From the NCBI RefSeq assembly GCF_003726095.1, contig NZ_CP026031.1, positions 1,984,001-2,048,000 of the forward strand: DNA of 64,000 nucleotides. Reading direction: 5' to 3'. The position numbers and the translations under genes were made by a program. Of this stretch, positions 25,605 through 35,829 are shown piece by piece. Position 1 is the first letter of the stretch; each line of letters opens with the position of its first letter. The DNA comes from Niallia circulans (GTDB lineage Bacteria > Bacillota > Bacilli > Bacillales > Cytobacillaceae). The notes under the pieces were generated by a model that worked only from the letters and a program-made list of their open reading frames with translations, was not told where the DNA came from and made no database searches.

Positions 25605-26555
25605 TTAATATTCCTCCCTAAAACGACGAGAAATGTACTGAGCAAGCAGATTCATCAAGAAAGTGAACAGGAATAATGTAAATCCAACCGCATAAATGCT
25701 GTAATAAATCGTTGTTCCATATCCTGCATCTCCTTGACTTACTTGAACAATATAGGCTGTCATAGTTTGTATAGATTCTGTTACATTGAAGCTTAGATTA
25801 GGTGTACTGCCTCCTGCAACTGCGACAATCATTGTTTCCCCAATTGCTCTTGATAAAGCTAATACAATGGAAGAAACAATTCCAGAAACTGCAGCAGGTA
25901 AGACTACCTTTAAAGCAACTTCTAATTTAGTAGAACCCATTGCTAATGCTCCTTCCCGCATTGCTCTGGGAACAGCACTCATTGCATCTTCTGATAAAGA
26001 AGCAATCATTGGCGTAATCATAATCCCAATAACAATTCCTGGACTTAAAGCATTAAACATTTCTAAAGAAGGAATAATGGATCTAAGTAATGGTGTTATA
26101 AATGTTAAAGCGAAAAAACCGTAGACAATTGTTGGAATACCAGCAAGTACTTCTAAAATTGGCTTAATTATTCTTCTTGTTCTATCACTCGCGTATTCAC
26201 TTAAAAAAATGGCAGATGCCAACCCTATTGGCACAGCAACAATCCCAGCAATCAGCGTTACTTTTAACGTTCCAGACACAAGTGGCATGATTCCAAAAGA
26301 ACCTGGATCAGAAAATGGATACCATGATTTACTTGTTAAGAACTCTTTTATATTCACTCTTTCGAAAAAAGTAAATGTTTCCATTACTAATGTAAATAGA
26401 ATACCGAGCGTCGTTAATACCGAAAAGATTGCAGTAATCAATAATACTTTAGGCATAATTTTTTCTAACAGCTTACTTAAATTATTTTTTTGTTTTTTTT
26501 CAGCAATTAATTCTTGTACAGATCTTGCATGCACATTTGTCGTTTGTTTAATCAT
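25605..26555 (-). CDS. pstC: Phosphate ABC transporter permease PstC
   Basis: The 316-residue permease has six membrane helices. Its coupling loop is EDAMSAVPRAMREGALAMGS (~185-204), and LSRAIGETMIVAVAGG follows. It forms the channel with PstA. It stands 68 bp downstream of pstS in the operon. Confidence 0.95.
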   Translation of the reverse strand: MIKQTTNVHARSVQELIAEKKQKNNLSKLLEKIMPKVLLITAIFSVLTTLGILFTLVMETFTFFERVNIKEFLTSKSWYPFSDPGSFGIMPLVSGTLKVTLIAGIVAVPIGLASAIFLSEYASDRTRRIIKPILEVLAGIPTIVYGFFALTFITPLLRSIIPSLEMFNALSPGIVIGIMITPMIASLSEDAMSAVPRAMREGALAMGSTKLEVALKVVLPAAVSGIVSSIVLALSRAIGETMIVAVAGGSTPNLSFNVTESIQTMTAYIVQVSQGDAGYGTTIYYSIYAVGFTLFLFTFLMNLLAQYISRRFREEY

Positions 26556-26623
26556 GCTTTTAAGTCCCCCTTAATCCAACAGCAAGATGGAAAGCTAAGT
26601 ACAAAGCTTTCCATCAAAACTTA

Positions 26624-27592
26624 TTACTTAAGTCCTTCGATTAATTCTAAATCTTTTTTGTATTCCTCATCTGGCAATTTTACATAGCCTACATCTTCTG
26701 ATAAGTCAGCCGCATTTTCAATCATGAATTCTACAAAATCAGCTACTTCATCTTTTTTCACCGATTCATTTTTTACATAAGTGAATAATGGTCTTGATAA
26801 TGGGGAATATTCGCCACTTTCAACCGTTTCATTTGTTGGTTCAACCGGGCCGTTCCCTCCGTCGATTGGTACTACTTTCAACTTATCTTTGTTTTCAGCA
26901 TAATAAGCATAGCCAAAGTATCCAATTGCGTTTTTATCGCCTGTTACCCCTTGTACTAAAATATTATCGTCTTCTGATAATGTCGCTGCTTTAGCAATTG
27001 GCTGCTCTTCTAAAATCACTTCGTCAAAATAATCGAATGTTCCAGAATCAGTTCCTGGAGAATAATATTTAATTTCTTCTTCTGGCCATCCTTCACGGAT
27101 ATCAGACCATTTTTTTGTTGTACCATCTTCAAGCCAGATTTTCTTTAATTCATCTAATGTTAAGTGGTCAACCCATGTGTTATCTTTATTCACTACAACA
27201 GATAAACCGTCATATGCTAATCTTAATTCTGTATAGTCAATTCCTTTTGATTCTAACTCTGATTTTTCTTCATCCTTAATTGGACGGGATGCATTACTGA
27301 AATCTGTTTCCCCTGCAATAAATGCTTTGAAGCCGCCACCTGTACCAGATGATGCTACAGAAACTTTCACGTTTGGCTGCTCTGCTTGGTATTCTTCAAC
27401 GATTGCTTCCATAATTGGATATACAGTTGATGAACCGTCTAATTTTATTTGGCCAGATAATTGTTCAGTTCCATTATCTTTTGATGAATCAGATGACTTA
27501 GATGAACTGGCATCGTTATTTCCACCACACGCTGATAATGCTAACATTGTTCCAATCATTGCTGTCAATCCTACTGTTTTAAGGCTCTTCAT
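26624..27592 (-). CDS. pstS: Phosphate-binding lipoprotein PstS
   Basis: A 322-residue substrate-binding lipoprotein. The signal peptide ends in the lipobox LALSAC (Cys ~22), followed by a Ser/Asp-rich linker. The phosphate-contact segments LDGSSTVYPIMEAI (~52) and SSGTGGGFKAF (~80) are typical of PstS. First gene of pstSCAB-phoU, preceded by a Pho box. Confidence 0.95.
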   Translation of the reverse strand: MKSLKTVGLTAMIGTMLALSACGGNNDASSSKSSDSSKDNGTEQLSGQIKLDGSSTVYPIMEAIVEEYQAEQPNVKVSVASSGTGGGFKAFIAGETDFSNASRPIKDEEKSELESKGIDYTELRLAYDGLSVVVNKDNTWVDHLTLDELKKIWLEDGTTKKWSDIREGWPEEEIKYYSPGTDSGTFDYFDEVILEEQPIAKAATLSEDDNILVQGVTGDKNAIGYFGYAYYAENKDKLKVVPIDGGNGPVEPTNETVESGEYSPLSRPLFTYVKNESVKKDEVADFVEFMIENAADLSEDVGYVKLPDEEYKKDLELIEGLK

Positions 27593-27651
27593 TTTTCTCT
27601 TTACCCCCTAAGGATGCTTGTTTTGTTTACAAGATAACTATAAGACTTTAG

Positions 27652-27700
27652 TATTAACTTGGTTTTAACTATTTGTAAATCAATGTAAACACATTGTAAA
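27652..27700 (-). promoter_or_regulatory. Pho box (PhoP-binding direct repeats) upstream of pstS
   Basis: On the minus strand five TT(A/T)ACA-like hexamers follow each other at 10-11 bp intervals: TTTACA (27700-27695), TTTACA (27689-27684), TTTACA (27679-27674), TTAAAA (27668-27663) and TTAATA (27657-27652). This matches the known PhoP recognition pattern of direct repeats on one DNA face. They lie 60-110 bp before the pstS start, so the operon should be induced at low phosphate. Confidence 0.87.
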
Positions 27701-27754
27701 TTTAGAGGGTTTTCGCCCTATTTTTGTTAATTGGGGTATTCCTTGTTTTTTTTA

Positions 27755-27797
27755 TAAAAAAAGGACAAAACTAGTAAATGGTAGTTTTGTCCTTTTT
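27755..27797. terminator. Terminator of the first PBP gene
   Basis: AAAAAAGGACAAAACTA (to 27773) pairs with TAGTTTTGTCCTTTTT (27782-27797). T-runs occur on both sides. It separates the PBP gene from the pstS promoter region. Confidence 0.87.
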
Positions 27798-27804
27798 GAT
27801 CCTA

Positions 27805-29904
27805 TTATTTGTCTTTTTTCTCTTCTTTTTGTCTTTCTTTTTTCAAATCAAAGTACGCATCCAATACACGTTCCCCGATTTTCTTATTGGAACCATTATC
27901 TACACTTCCTTGGTATGCCCATGGAACCATTACAGCCATTGCTACTTCTGGGTTATCGGAAGGTGCGTAGCTGATTAAGCTTAGATTCATAACTTGCGGC
28001 GGTTCTTTTCCATACTCACTGCGAGAAGGTCCATCGTAAAATGCCTCTGCTGTCCCTGTTTTTGCCGCAGGTGAATAATCCTTCCCACCTAGATTAGAAT
28101 AAGCAGTACCTTTTGGAGTTTGTGCCACCATTTTAAATCCTTGCTGCACTCGTTTGATCCATTCAGGTTTAACATCAACCTTATTTAATACTTTGGGTTT
28201 AACTGTTTCTACTACTGGTCCAAGTGTACTGTCATCTGCCACTGGTTCGCGAATCTCTTTTACAATATGCGGTTCCATTCTGTTCCCGCCATTAGCAATG
28301 GTTGAAACATATTGTGCAAGCTGCATATTCGAATACGTATCATATTGTCCAATGGATAAATCCAGTAAGAAACCTGGTAATGTATCTTGTCCTTTAAAGC
28401 CAACTTGCTCATTCGGCAAATCAATACCAGTACGGATTCCAAGTCCATATTGGGCAAATTCATTTCTCACTAACGAAAAGTCAGCTAATGAAACAGATAG
28501 TGGTTTACCGTAAACATAGTTAGCACCAGCCATCTTCATCACCGTTCTAAACATATAAACATTGGATGAGCGTTGTAAAGCGGTAAGATCGCTGATTGGC
28601 CCCATAGTTGTCCACGATTTTTTGGTAGTATTTCCAATTTTCACAGGAGTATCATTCCATACGGTGCCAGGAGAAATGGCTCCTGTTTTATAACCAGTTA
28701 AGACAGTTGCACCTTTGACAACAGAACCTACGTTGTAAGTGGTTGTAATATTACCAAGCGCGTCATCTTGAACTTCCATTTTACCTGTTTTATCATTTCT
28801 CACTAGTCGTTTCCCTGCCATTGACAGGACATCCCCTGTATTTGGATTCATTAACACAACATAGGCTCGATCAAGTAATTTAGTTCCCGCAAATGTTTTT
28901 GCTTTTTTTAATTCTTCCTCAATGATTTTTTCTATTTTTAATTGAAGTTCCATGTCGATTGATAGAACCAGATCATTACCGCGTTTTCCTTCTGTAATGA
29001 CGTCGGTACTGACTATATTACCTTTTTTGTCTGTTTTATTGCGAATTTTCTCTTTTTGCCCTTTTAGAACATCCTCATATTGAAGTTCTAAGTAACTGGT
29101 ACCGACCCGATCATTTCTACTATATCCTCTAGAAACATAATAATCTAATTTCTCTGCCGGCAGTCCTCTTTCGGCGGAGCTTACATTCCCTAAAACAGAT
29201 TTTAGCGTATCTCCAAACGAATAGGATCTCTCCCAGTCTGTTGTGGTACCTACACCAGGTAAGGCTTCTAAATTTTCACTAACTACAGCAAATTCTTTGT
29301 CGCTTACCTCTTTATTTTTGACCATTTGCGGTGTTAGTTTGTATCCGCTGATAAACTCACGATAGATAGCTAACACTTCTAAATCATGATTAGTAAGTGT
29401 TTTTATATCCTCTTCGGTAATCCGATCAAGCTGCAATTGATACACTTGCTTATTATATTCCTCTTGATCTGGATACTTCTCAGCTAAAGCTTTTTTTTCC
29501 TTTTCAGTGACTTTCTTTTCCGCTTCTTTTTTATTTTTTATAATCCAATAGTCTTTTTTCTCGCGCTCCGTCACCTTTTTCGTATCTTTCATAATATATT
29601 TTGATAGTAATTCAGCGGTTTTGAGCATATCTTCTTGTTTCGCACCAGAATTCGTATAAGTAATTGCTTTTTCTGCTACATTATCTACTATCACTTTTCC
29701 TGTTGCATCATACATTTTGCCACGTGGCACAGAGGTATTTACTGTAACATCTTCTGTTTTCTCTAATTCTCTTTTATAATCCTCACCATAAACAATCTGC
29801 ACAAAGCCTAGACGCAGAATCAATGCGGAGAATAATAAAAAGACAAAAAAGAAAATAATATTAAGACGTACAGGTATCGTTTTTTTCTTTTTCTTTTTTC
29901 CCAA
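27805..29904 (-). CDS. pbpA: Class B penicillin-binding protein (PBP2A/PbpA-like transpeptidase)
   Basis: The 699-residue membrane-anchored transpeptidase cross-links peptidoglycan during side-wall (rod) growth. A Lys-rich start leads into one membrane helix (~15-35); a pedestal domain follows, then the transpeptidase domain with SVVK (active Ser, ~395), SSN in LQRSSNVYM (~448) and KTGTAEAF (~617). Position between the MFS gene and pst corresponds to B. subtilis pbpA. It starts at TTG 29904. It is a paralogue of the next gene, probably a tandem duplication; PbpH is the other possible assignment. Confidence 0.88.
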   Translation of the reverse strand: MGKKKKKKTIPVRLNIIFFFVFLLFSALILRLGFVQIVYGEDYKRELEKTEDVTVNTSVPRGKMYDATGKVIVDNVAEKAITYTNSGAKQEDMLKTAELLSKYIMKDTKKVTEREKKDYWIIKNKKEAEKKVTEKEKKALAEKYPDQEEYNKQVYQLQLDRITEEDIKTLTNHDLEVLAIYREFISGYKLTPQMVKNKEVSDKEFAVVSENLEALPGVGTTTDWERSYSFGDTLKSVLGNVSSAERGLPAEKLDYYVSRGYSRNDRVGTSYLELQYEDVLKGQKEKIRNKTDKKGNIVSTDVITEGKRGNDLVLSIDMELQLKIEKIIEEELKKAKTFAGTKLLDRAYVVLMNPNTGDVLSMAGKRLVRNDKTGKMEVQDDALGNITTTYNVGSVVKGATVLTGYKTGAISPGTVWNDTPVKIGNTTKKSWTTMGPISDLTALQRSSNVYMFRTVMKMAGANYVYGKPLSVSLADFSLVRNEFAQYGLGIRTGIDLPNEQVGFKGQDTLPGFLLDLSIGQYDTYSNMQLAQYVSTIANGGNRMEPHIVKEIREPVADDSTLGPVVETVKPKVLNKVDVKPEWIKRVQQGFKMVAQTPKGTAYSNLGGKDYSPAAKTGTAEAFYDGPSRSEYGKEPPQVMNLSLISYAPSDNPEVAMAVMVPWAYQGSVDNGSNKKIGERVLDAYFDLKKERQKEEKKDK

Positions 29905-30098
29905 CGTTTAATCACACTTTCCTTCGATATTCTTTTTCTATTGTAATAGAAAATCGTAGATTATTCTATTAATAACTAATTGGAATAATATGCTAGGATT
30001 ATTGACTGTATCAAACCATGCTATAACTTACTCTGTTATTCATTAATATGAGAGTAAATACCTCTATATATCCACGTTTCTTTTATCCAAAAAAAACC

Positions 30099-30150
30099 AA
30101 AAACACTATCTAAAAGGCAGTAACGACTATACCCATAGATAATGTTTTTT
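30099..30150 (-). terminator. Terminator of the second PBP gene
   Basis: AAAACACTATCTA (30100-30112) and TAGATAATGTTTT (30136-30148) form a stem with one mismatch, followed by T residues on the minus strand. Confidence 0.7.
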
Positions 30151-30168
30151 ATTTATGAATCTCTTAAA

Positions 30169-32282
30169 CTATTCTTTTTCTTTCTTTAATTCAAAATATT
30201 TGTCCATAACACGCTTTCCGATAGTTAAGTTTGGTGATGGTCCATTGTTGGTTGTGTACACCCAAGGGACTATTACAGCCATAGCAACCTCTGGGTTTTC
30301 GGAAGGCGCATAGGTGATTAAGCTTAAATTCATAACCTCAGGTGGTGGGACATCATGATTAGTTCTTAATGGACCAGTATAATACTCCTGTGCAGTTCCA
30401 GTTTTACCGGCTGGTCTATATGGTGCTCCTATAAAAGCTGAACCTGTTCCTCCTGGTTGCATAACCATTCGAAAACCAGTTTGAACTTGTTCAATCCAGC
30501 CTGGTTTTAAATCTAATTTATTTAAAACTTTGGGTTGAATTTCTTGCACAATTGGACCTAACTTCTTATCTCCATGAGCTGATTCTCTTATTTCCTTCAC
30601 AAGTCTAGGTTGAATTCGATAGCCTCCATTAGCAATGGTAGAGGCGTATTGAGCTAATTGCATATTCGTGTATGTATCATATTGCCCGATGGAGAGGAAC
30701 ATTAAATTACCAGGAACTGTTATATCTTGTCCTTTAAAGCCAGCCATCTCATTCGGTAAATCGATTCCTGTTCTTACCCCTAAGCCAAATTCACTAAAAG
30801 AATTTCTAATTTTATCCCATGCAGCAGGATCCACGTTTAATGTTTGTCCTGGTCTCGTATAGCTCTCCTTCCCTATTGCTAAAGCTACTTTTGCCATATA
30901 TACGTTAGAGGACTTTTTTAATGCAGTCAAATCATTCATATTCCCCATAGCGAGCTTGAATGCGACTTAAAATCGGGCGAACCCTTGATTTTAATTACCT
31001 CATCTCGTAACACCGAATAGGGTCGAATAACGCCTTCCTTATAGCCAGTTAAAACCATTGCTCCCTTAACAGCTGACCCAACATTATAAGAAGTAGTAAT
31101 ATTTCCTAACGCAAAATCCTGCACAACTTGCTTTCCTGTTTTATCGTCTTTATCTAACTGCTTTCCGGCCATCGTTAATATTTCGCCCGTATGCGGATCT
31201 ATCAATACGACAAATGCTCTATCTAAATATTGAGTGCCAGCATAGCCATATTTCGTCTTTTTCAGCTCTTCTTCAATAATTTTCTCCACTTCTAACTGTA
31301 ATTTCATATCAATTGTTAAAACTAAGTCATTACCGGCAGCTCCGTTGGAAATCACTTCCGAATTAACAATTTCATCTTTTTTATCTTTGATAAATTTAAC
31401 TTTCTTTTTTTGTCCTTTTAAAATATCTTCATATTGTTTTTCTAAATAGCTTAGTCCGACTCTATCGTTCATGCTATAGCCTTTAGCGATATAGCTGTCT
31501 TTTTCTTCTGCTGGAACGCCTCTTTGTGAAGTACTGACATTCCCTAATACGGTTTTTAATGTCGAACCAAAATCATATTTTCTGTCCCAGTCTCGAACTG
31601 TATCGACACCTGGCAGTTTGTCCAAATTTTCACTGATTATAGCGATTTCCTTATCAGTAACACCTTCATTTTTAACAATATGTGGTGTATAGTAATATCC
31701 GCTTTGAAATTCGCGATAAATAGCTAATGTTTCCATATCTAGATCTGTAAGTGTGTTTAAATCCGCTTCTGTTATTCGCTCACGTAAAAGCTCATCATAT
31801 GCTTTTTGGTATTCTTTATTGTCATCCTTATGTTGTTGTTGTAGTTTCTCATTTTCTTTTTTGGATATTTTCTTCTTTGCTTCTTTCGGATGAATGAGAA
31901 TCCAGTAATCCTTTTTATCTCTTTCTGATATTTTTTTTAGATCTTTTTCACTGTCCATCTTAATAATTTTTGCTAATTCTTCAGCGGTATCCCGCATTTC
32001 ATTCGGTTTATATTTTTTCCAATTCGTATAGGTAATCGCATTTTTTCCGACATTACTTACAATGCTTTTTCCCGTTCGATCATAAATTTCTCCTCTTGGA
32101 ACAGATGTGCTGATAGTAATGTCCTCTTTTTTCTCGACTTGCTTTTTATATTCATCTCCATAAACAATTTGGACAAATCCTAATCTTAAAATAAGTGCTG
32201 AAAACAATAAAAATACCGCAAAGAAGATAATATTTACCCTTAAAGGTATTGGATTTCTCTTTTTTTTCTTTTTTTCCCCCAC
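30169..32282 (-). pseudogene. Second class B PBP gene with a frameshift (tandem paralogue)
   Basis: Two frames together encode a close relative of the neighbouring PBP, about 704 residues. The upstream frame (32282 to ~30950) holds the membrane helix, pedestal and active-site motif SAVK. It then runs out of frame at KSHSS and stops at 30936. The downstream frame resumes at MGNMNDLTALKKSSNVYM and carries SSN and KTGTAQEYY. A missing base near 30945-30955 explains the break: one added base restores continuity. All catalytic motifs survive, so it is either a recent pseudogene or a sequencing error. Translation probably starts at GTG 32282 (AGGTGGG upstream), which aligns with the start of the paralogue. 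Confidence 0.85.
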
Positions 32283-32400
32283 GATCGATCCCACCTTTTC
32301 CTCCAAAACTTTCCTATTTTCTATTTTAAAGGAAATTTACAAAGATTACTATATGATTATTTTATATTTAACTGAATACTCTTTTCTCAACTTATTGATA

Positions 32401-32444
32401 AAGCAAAAAAAGGATCTGTAAATATGACAAATCCTTTTTTTGCT
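32401..32444 (-). terminator. Terminator of the MFS gene
   Basis: GCAAAAAAAGGAT (from 32403) pairs with ATCCTTTTTTTGC (to 32443) directly after the stop codon, and T residues follow on the minus strand. Confidence 0.82.
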
Positions 32445-33662
32445 TTATGCCGTTTTCCATCTAATCTTTCGAGCAAAGAAATAGATCAGAGAATGTCCGC
32501 TCCCAAGTATAAATAACAGTATTGGGATTACTTTATTTGGATTGAATACACTGACGCCAATGATAAAAAGAATAACCGATAAAAGTCTTCCCAAATTGAG
32601 AAATAATTCTCTCACTACTATATATTCTATTCTCATTTCTCCTGCTTTCCAGCCTTTTCCGATAACATCAAAAGTCAAGCTGGTGTAAGGTACTAAAATC
32701 AGTGGGTAAGCAATAGCTATTATACCTGCATAAATCAATAATTTCGTATAAGAAAAGTCAAAAACAATAATAAACATCGATAAGAATAACATTATTCCGC
32801 CAATTAAAATGGACTTATTACGATTCTTATTTTTGACTGTCCTTGAAACAACATAATAGGCAATAAAGGAAATTCCTGAATTGATCAACCCAAATTTTCC
32901 TAAAGCCAATTCACTATCTGTTGCTATATAAACAAAGACAGTTATTATAAATGCAAAGACACCTTCTCGTAAACCTTGGAAAAAATGGGCATTCGTAATC
33001 AATTTCCAGTTATAATTATGTTTTCTCTCTTTGACAATTCTTTTAAAAAAATATTTACCTTCTGCTGGCCGTCTTTTTAGAAAGAAACTTGAAACAACTG
33101 CGAGAAGAAAAAGCCCAAGAGACATTCCAAAAACAATCATATACCCTGTTGACTTCGTGAGCTGGGAGATAATATATCCTGCAATCATTGGTCCAATCAT
33201 TCCAGCAACAGAATTTAACAATCCTAAAAAACCATTAAAGAAATCTCTCGTATCTGGTTCTGTCACTTCAAAAGTTAAGACATTATAAGCTAACCAATAA
33301 AATCCGTTGCCAATTCCAAGAATGGCTCCCAGTACTAACAGAAACGTTGATGCTTTATCTCCTATTAATAATACTGTTAAATAGAAGATGGTAAGGAAAG
33401 CTACTCCAATTCGAAATACAATAACTCGATCAATTTTCTTCGCCCATCTGCCAGCAAGTGTAAAGGTAAATAGCTGCAACAAGATTATCGCAAGATTATA
33501 CAAGCCTAAATCTCTAAATTCACCTGATTGTTTCCATAAAAACACGTTAACGAAAGTATTAGAAAGTGCTACACTAAGTGAGTACAGCCCCCCTGTAAGC
33601 AACAAAATTTTCAAGTCTTTTGTTAGCTCTACATCACCTATTAATTTTCCTATTTTCATCAT
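32445..33662 (-). CDS. yqgE: MFS transporter (YqgE-like)
   Basis: The 405-residue integral membrane protein has about twelve helices. It shows the MFS loop-2/3 motif in a weak form (GRWAKKIDRVIVFRIG, ~65-80) and a central cytoplasmic loop FLKRRPAEGKYFFKR (~195). The substrate is unknown. Position between sodA and the PBP gene matches B. subtilis yqgE. The start is ATG 33662 or the adjacent ATG 33659; AAGGGGAG upstream rules out the longer frame. Confidence 0.82.
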   Translation of the reverse strand: MMKIGKLIGDVELTKDLKILLLTGGLYSLSVALSNTFVNVFLWKQSGEFRDLGLYNLAIILLQLFTFTLAGRWAKKIDRVIVFRIGVAFLTIFYLTVLLIGDKASTFLLVLGAILGIGNGFYWLAYNVLTFEVTEPDTRDFFNGFLGLLNSVAGMIGPMIAGYIISQLTKSTGYMIVFGMSLGLFLLAVVSSFFLKRRPAEGKYFFKRIVKERKHNYNWKLITNAHFFQGLREGVFAFIITVFVYIATDSELALGKFGLINSGISFIAYYVVSRTVKNKNRNKSILIGGIMLFLSMFIIVFDFSYTKLLIYAGIIAIAYPLILVPYTSLTFDVIGKGWKAGEMRIEYIVVRELFLNLGRLLSVILFIIGVSVFNPNKVIPILLFILGSGHSLIYFFARKIRWKTA

Positions 33663-33777
33663 AGAAACTCCCCTTTGTTCTAGAGTAGTTTCTAACAAAA
33701 CAAATTTCGTTATGCATTATATATAAAAACTAACAATTATGAAAATAAGACCAAATTATGATAAATAAAATGGGACA

Positions 33778-33815
33778 AAAAAACCTGTAAGCAATTTATG
33801 CTTACAGGTTTTTAC
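33778..33815 (-). terminator. Terminator of sodA
   Basis: AACCTGTAAGCA (33783-33794) pairs perfectly with TGCTTACAGGTT (33799-33810), and T-runs flank it on both strands. Confidence 0.9.
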
Positions 33816-33826
33816 ATTTCTATTTC

Positions 33827-34435
33827 TTATTTTGCAGCAGCAAAACGTTTAGCTACTTCATCCCAGTTAATAACATTGAAAAATGCATTAATGTATTCAG
33901 GACGACGGTTTTGATAATTTAAGTAGTATGCATGCTCCCAAACATCTAATCCTAAAACAGGTGTTTTACCTTCCATTAATGGATTATCTTGATTTGGTGT
34001 GCTAGTAACTTCTAATTCACCGTTGTTCACAACTAGCCAAGCCCAACCAGAGCCAAAACGAGTTGTAGCAGCTTTTGAAAATTCTTCTTTAAAGTTTTCA
34101 AAGCTTCCAAACTTGCTGTCAATAGCAGCAGCTAAATCACCAGTTGGTTGACCGCCACCATTTGGAGAAATTACTTCCCAGAATAATGAATGGTTTGCAT
34201 GACCGCCACCATTGTTACGAACTGCAGTGCGAGCAGATTCTGGAACTGCATCAAGATTAGATACAAGCTCTTCCACTGTTTTAGAAAGTAATTCATCATT
34301 TCCTTCTAATGCATTGTTTAAATTTGTCACATAAGTATTGTGATGTTTCGTATGGTGAATGTTCATCGTTTCTTTATCAATGTGTGGTTCTAATGCATCA
34401 TAAGCGTAAGGTAATTGTGGTAATGAATAAGCCAT
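33827..34435 (-). CDS. sodA: Superoxide dismutase (Mn)
   Basis: The 202-residue cytoplasmic SOD dismutates superoxide. Metal ligands are visible: His in NIHHTKHH (~27), His in [10 protein letters not shown] (~82) and the pair in [13 protein letters not shown] (Asp ~164, His ~168). Gly and Gln usage ([22 protein letters not shown]) favours manganese. Monocistronic with its own terminator; start ATG 34435 follows TAGGAGGAATTAG. Confidence 0.96.
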   Translation of the reverse strand: MAYSLPQLPYAYDALEPHIDKETMNIHHTKHHNTYVTNLNNALEGNDELLSKTVEELVSNLDAVPESARTAVRNNGGGHANHSLFWEVISPNGGGQPTGDLAAAIDSKFGSFENFKEEFSKAATTRFGSGWAWLVVNNGELEVTSTPNQDNPLMEGKTPVLGLDVWEHAYYLNYQNRRPEYINAFFNVINWDEVAKRFAAAK

Positions 34436-34993
34436 GTCTAATTCCTCCTAATATTTTATGTATTATGTTCTTCCCTCTAATAGTTTGCCCTATTCCGACA
34501 ATTATTATATGAGAAGGCCTTTAACAATACATTATCAAATAAAGTGCTTACTTTCAATCAATTTGCTTGAAAAGATTCCCTCTTTAAAGTACCCATTTGT
34601 TATTATTTTAAAACATCTGAATAAATGAGCTTAAACACCTAATGCCAATTGCCTTTTTCCTTTCGCGTTCAGCAAGTAGAAAATCATTTTATTGCTTTAA
34701 ATTTTTAACTTTCTCTCTTGGAATTCTTAAGTAATAATGCTTATATTCTCTTGTGATTAACATCACCCCAAAGAATTACCTATTTATAAATATACTAATT
34801 ATATCTAAAACTTCTCCTTGAATAAGTTCGTTAAATTGTCATTTTTCCATTTTCGCCCTATGCATCAACATTCCTGATATTCCTAAATATTATTACACTT
34901 TCTCCTATTCCAATATATCCCATTTTCAGATTGACAAATATTTCACAATGTTTTTTAATCAAGGAAAGAGGCTTTTTAGAGGAGTGCTTTCCT
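34436..34993. other. Divergent sodA-fnr intergenic region
   Basis: This 558-bp AT-rich stretch contains no convincing gene. It holds the sodA and fnr promoters and an Fnr-box-like site at 34752-34767. A second weaker candidate, TGACAAATATTTCACA (34933-34948), lies about 45 bp before the fnr start. Confidence 0.5.
34752..34767. promoter_or_regulatory. Fnr-box-like site
   Basis: TGTGATTAACATCACC matches the Fnr/CRP-type consensus TGTGA-N6-TCACA at 9 of 10 defined positions. It lies between sodA and fnr, 227 bp before the fnr start, so autoregulation of fnr is a possibility; the distance is long. Confidence 0.5.
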
Positions 34994-35689
34994 ATGAATG
35001 AAGTGCAGCTATCATTATATAGTTTACTTATACAACATTTTTTTGAGATTGAAAAAATAGAGCATATAAAAAAAGGGACTTTACTTTTCCAAGAAAAAGA
35101 CCCTGTCCAAAAGATATATATATTATTAAATGGAACCATTTCGCTTGGAAGAGTACACGAAAAAGGAAAAGAATTCGTCATTAAAATCCTTCATGATGAG
35201 GAGTTGTTAGTAGAATATCAATTATTTAAACATTCTCCTAAATACTATTTTTTTGCGAAAAGTATGACTGATTGTGATGTCCTTGCTATAGATCGAACAG
35301 AATTTGAACAATTAGCATTAAAAGATCCAGTCTTATTAACTTCTATTACAAGTTGGTTAAGTACAGGCTATCTAAAAGCACATATGAAATGCCAAGATCT
35401 TATTATGAATGGAAAAAAAGGGGGACTTTACAGTATTTTAATCCGATTATGTCATTCCTTTGGAATAAAAAATAATGAAGGAATTTTGATTGATATCCCT
35501 ATCACTCATCAAGAATTAGCAAACTTAACTTTTGGAACACGAGAAGTGATTCAACGAATATTAAAAGATTTAAGAGAAAGGGAAGTAATAGACTATAGCA
35601 ACCAAAAAATCACCGTGAAAAACCTTGCCTATTTAAAAAGAGCAGTTGATTGTCAAAACTGTCCGGTCGATATTTGTGGACTTAATTAA
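34994..35689 (+). CDS. fnr: Fnr, oxygen-sensing Crp-family regulator
   Basis: The 231-residue Crp/Fnr protein has a cyclic-nucleotide-like sensor domain (~15-130), a dimerisation helix and a C-terminal winged helix (~150-215, THQELANLTFGTREVIQRIL as recognition region). Like B. subtilis Fnr, and unlike E. coli FNR, its Fe-S cysteines are at the C-terminus: CQNCPVDIC (C-x2-C-x4-C). It should bind a [4Fe-4S] cluster and activate anaerobic genes. ATG 34994 (MNEVQLS) follows AGAGGAG and is preferred over an upstream in-frame start. Confidence 0.9.
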   Translation: MNEVQLSLYSLLIQHFFEIEKIEHIKKGTLLFQEKDPVQKIYILLNGTISLGRVHEKGKEFVIKILHDEELLVEYQLFKHSPKYYFFAKSMTDCDVLAIDRTEFEQLALKDPVLLTSITSWLSTGYLKAHMKCQDLIMNGKKGGLYSILIRLCHSFGIKNNEGILIDIPITHQELANLTFGTREVIQRILKDLREREVIDYSNQKITVKNLAYLKRAVDCQNCPVDICGLN

Positions 35690-35725
35690 AAGAAGCTGAT
35701 ATACCATTACTTCAAACAAATAGTT

Positions 35726-35781
35726 ACCCGAACAAGTATCTGAAGATGCCAATGCTTTCGAATAATCGTTCGGGTTTTTTA
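35726..35781 (+). terminator. Terminator of fnr
   Basis: ACCCGAAC (35726-35733) pairs with GTTCGGGT (35768-35775) and is followed by TTTTT, with secondary structure in the loop. Confidence 0.8.
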
Positions 35782-35829
35782 TTCATTTTTTTAGAAAGAG
35801 GTTTGTAAGTTTCATCTTATAAGCTTTTT

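Noticed and set aside
33765..33790. Third copy of the repeat end (TGGGACAAAA) near sodA
   Set aside because: Only about ten bases match and nothing else of the element is nearby.
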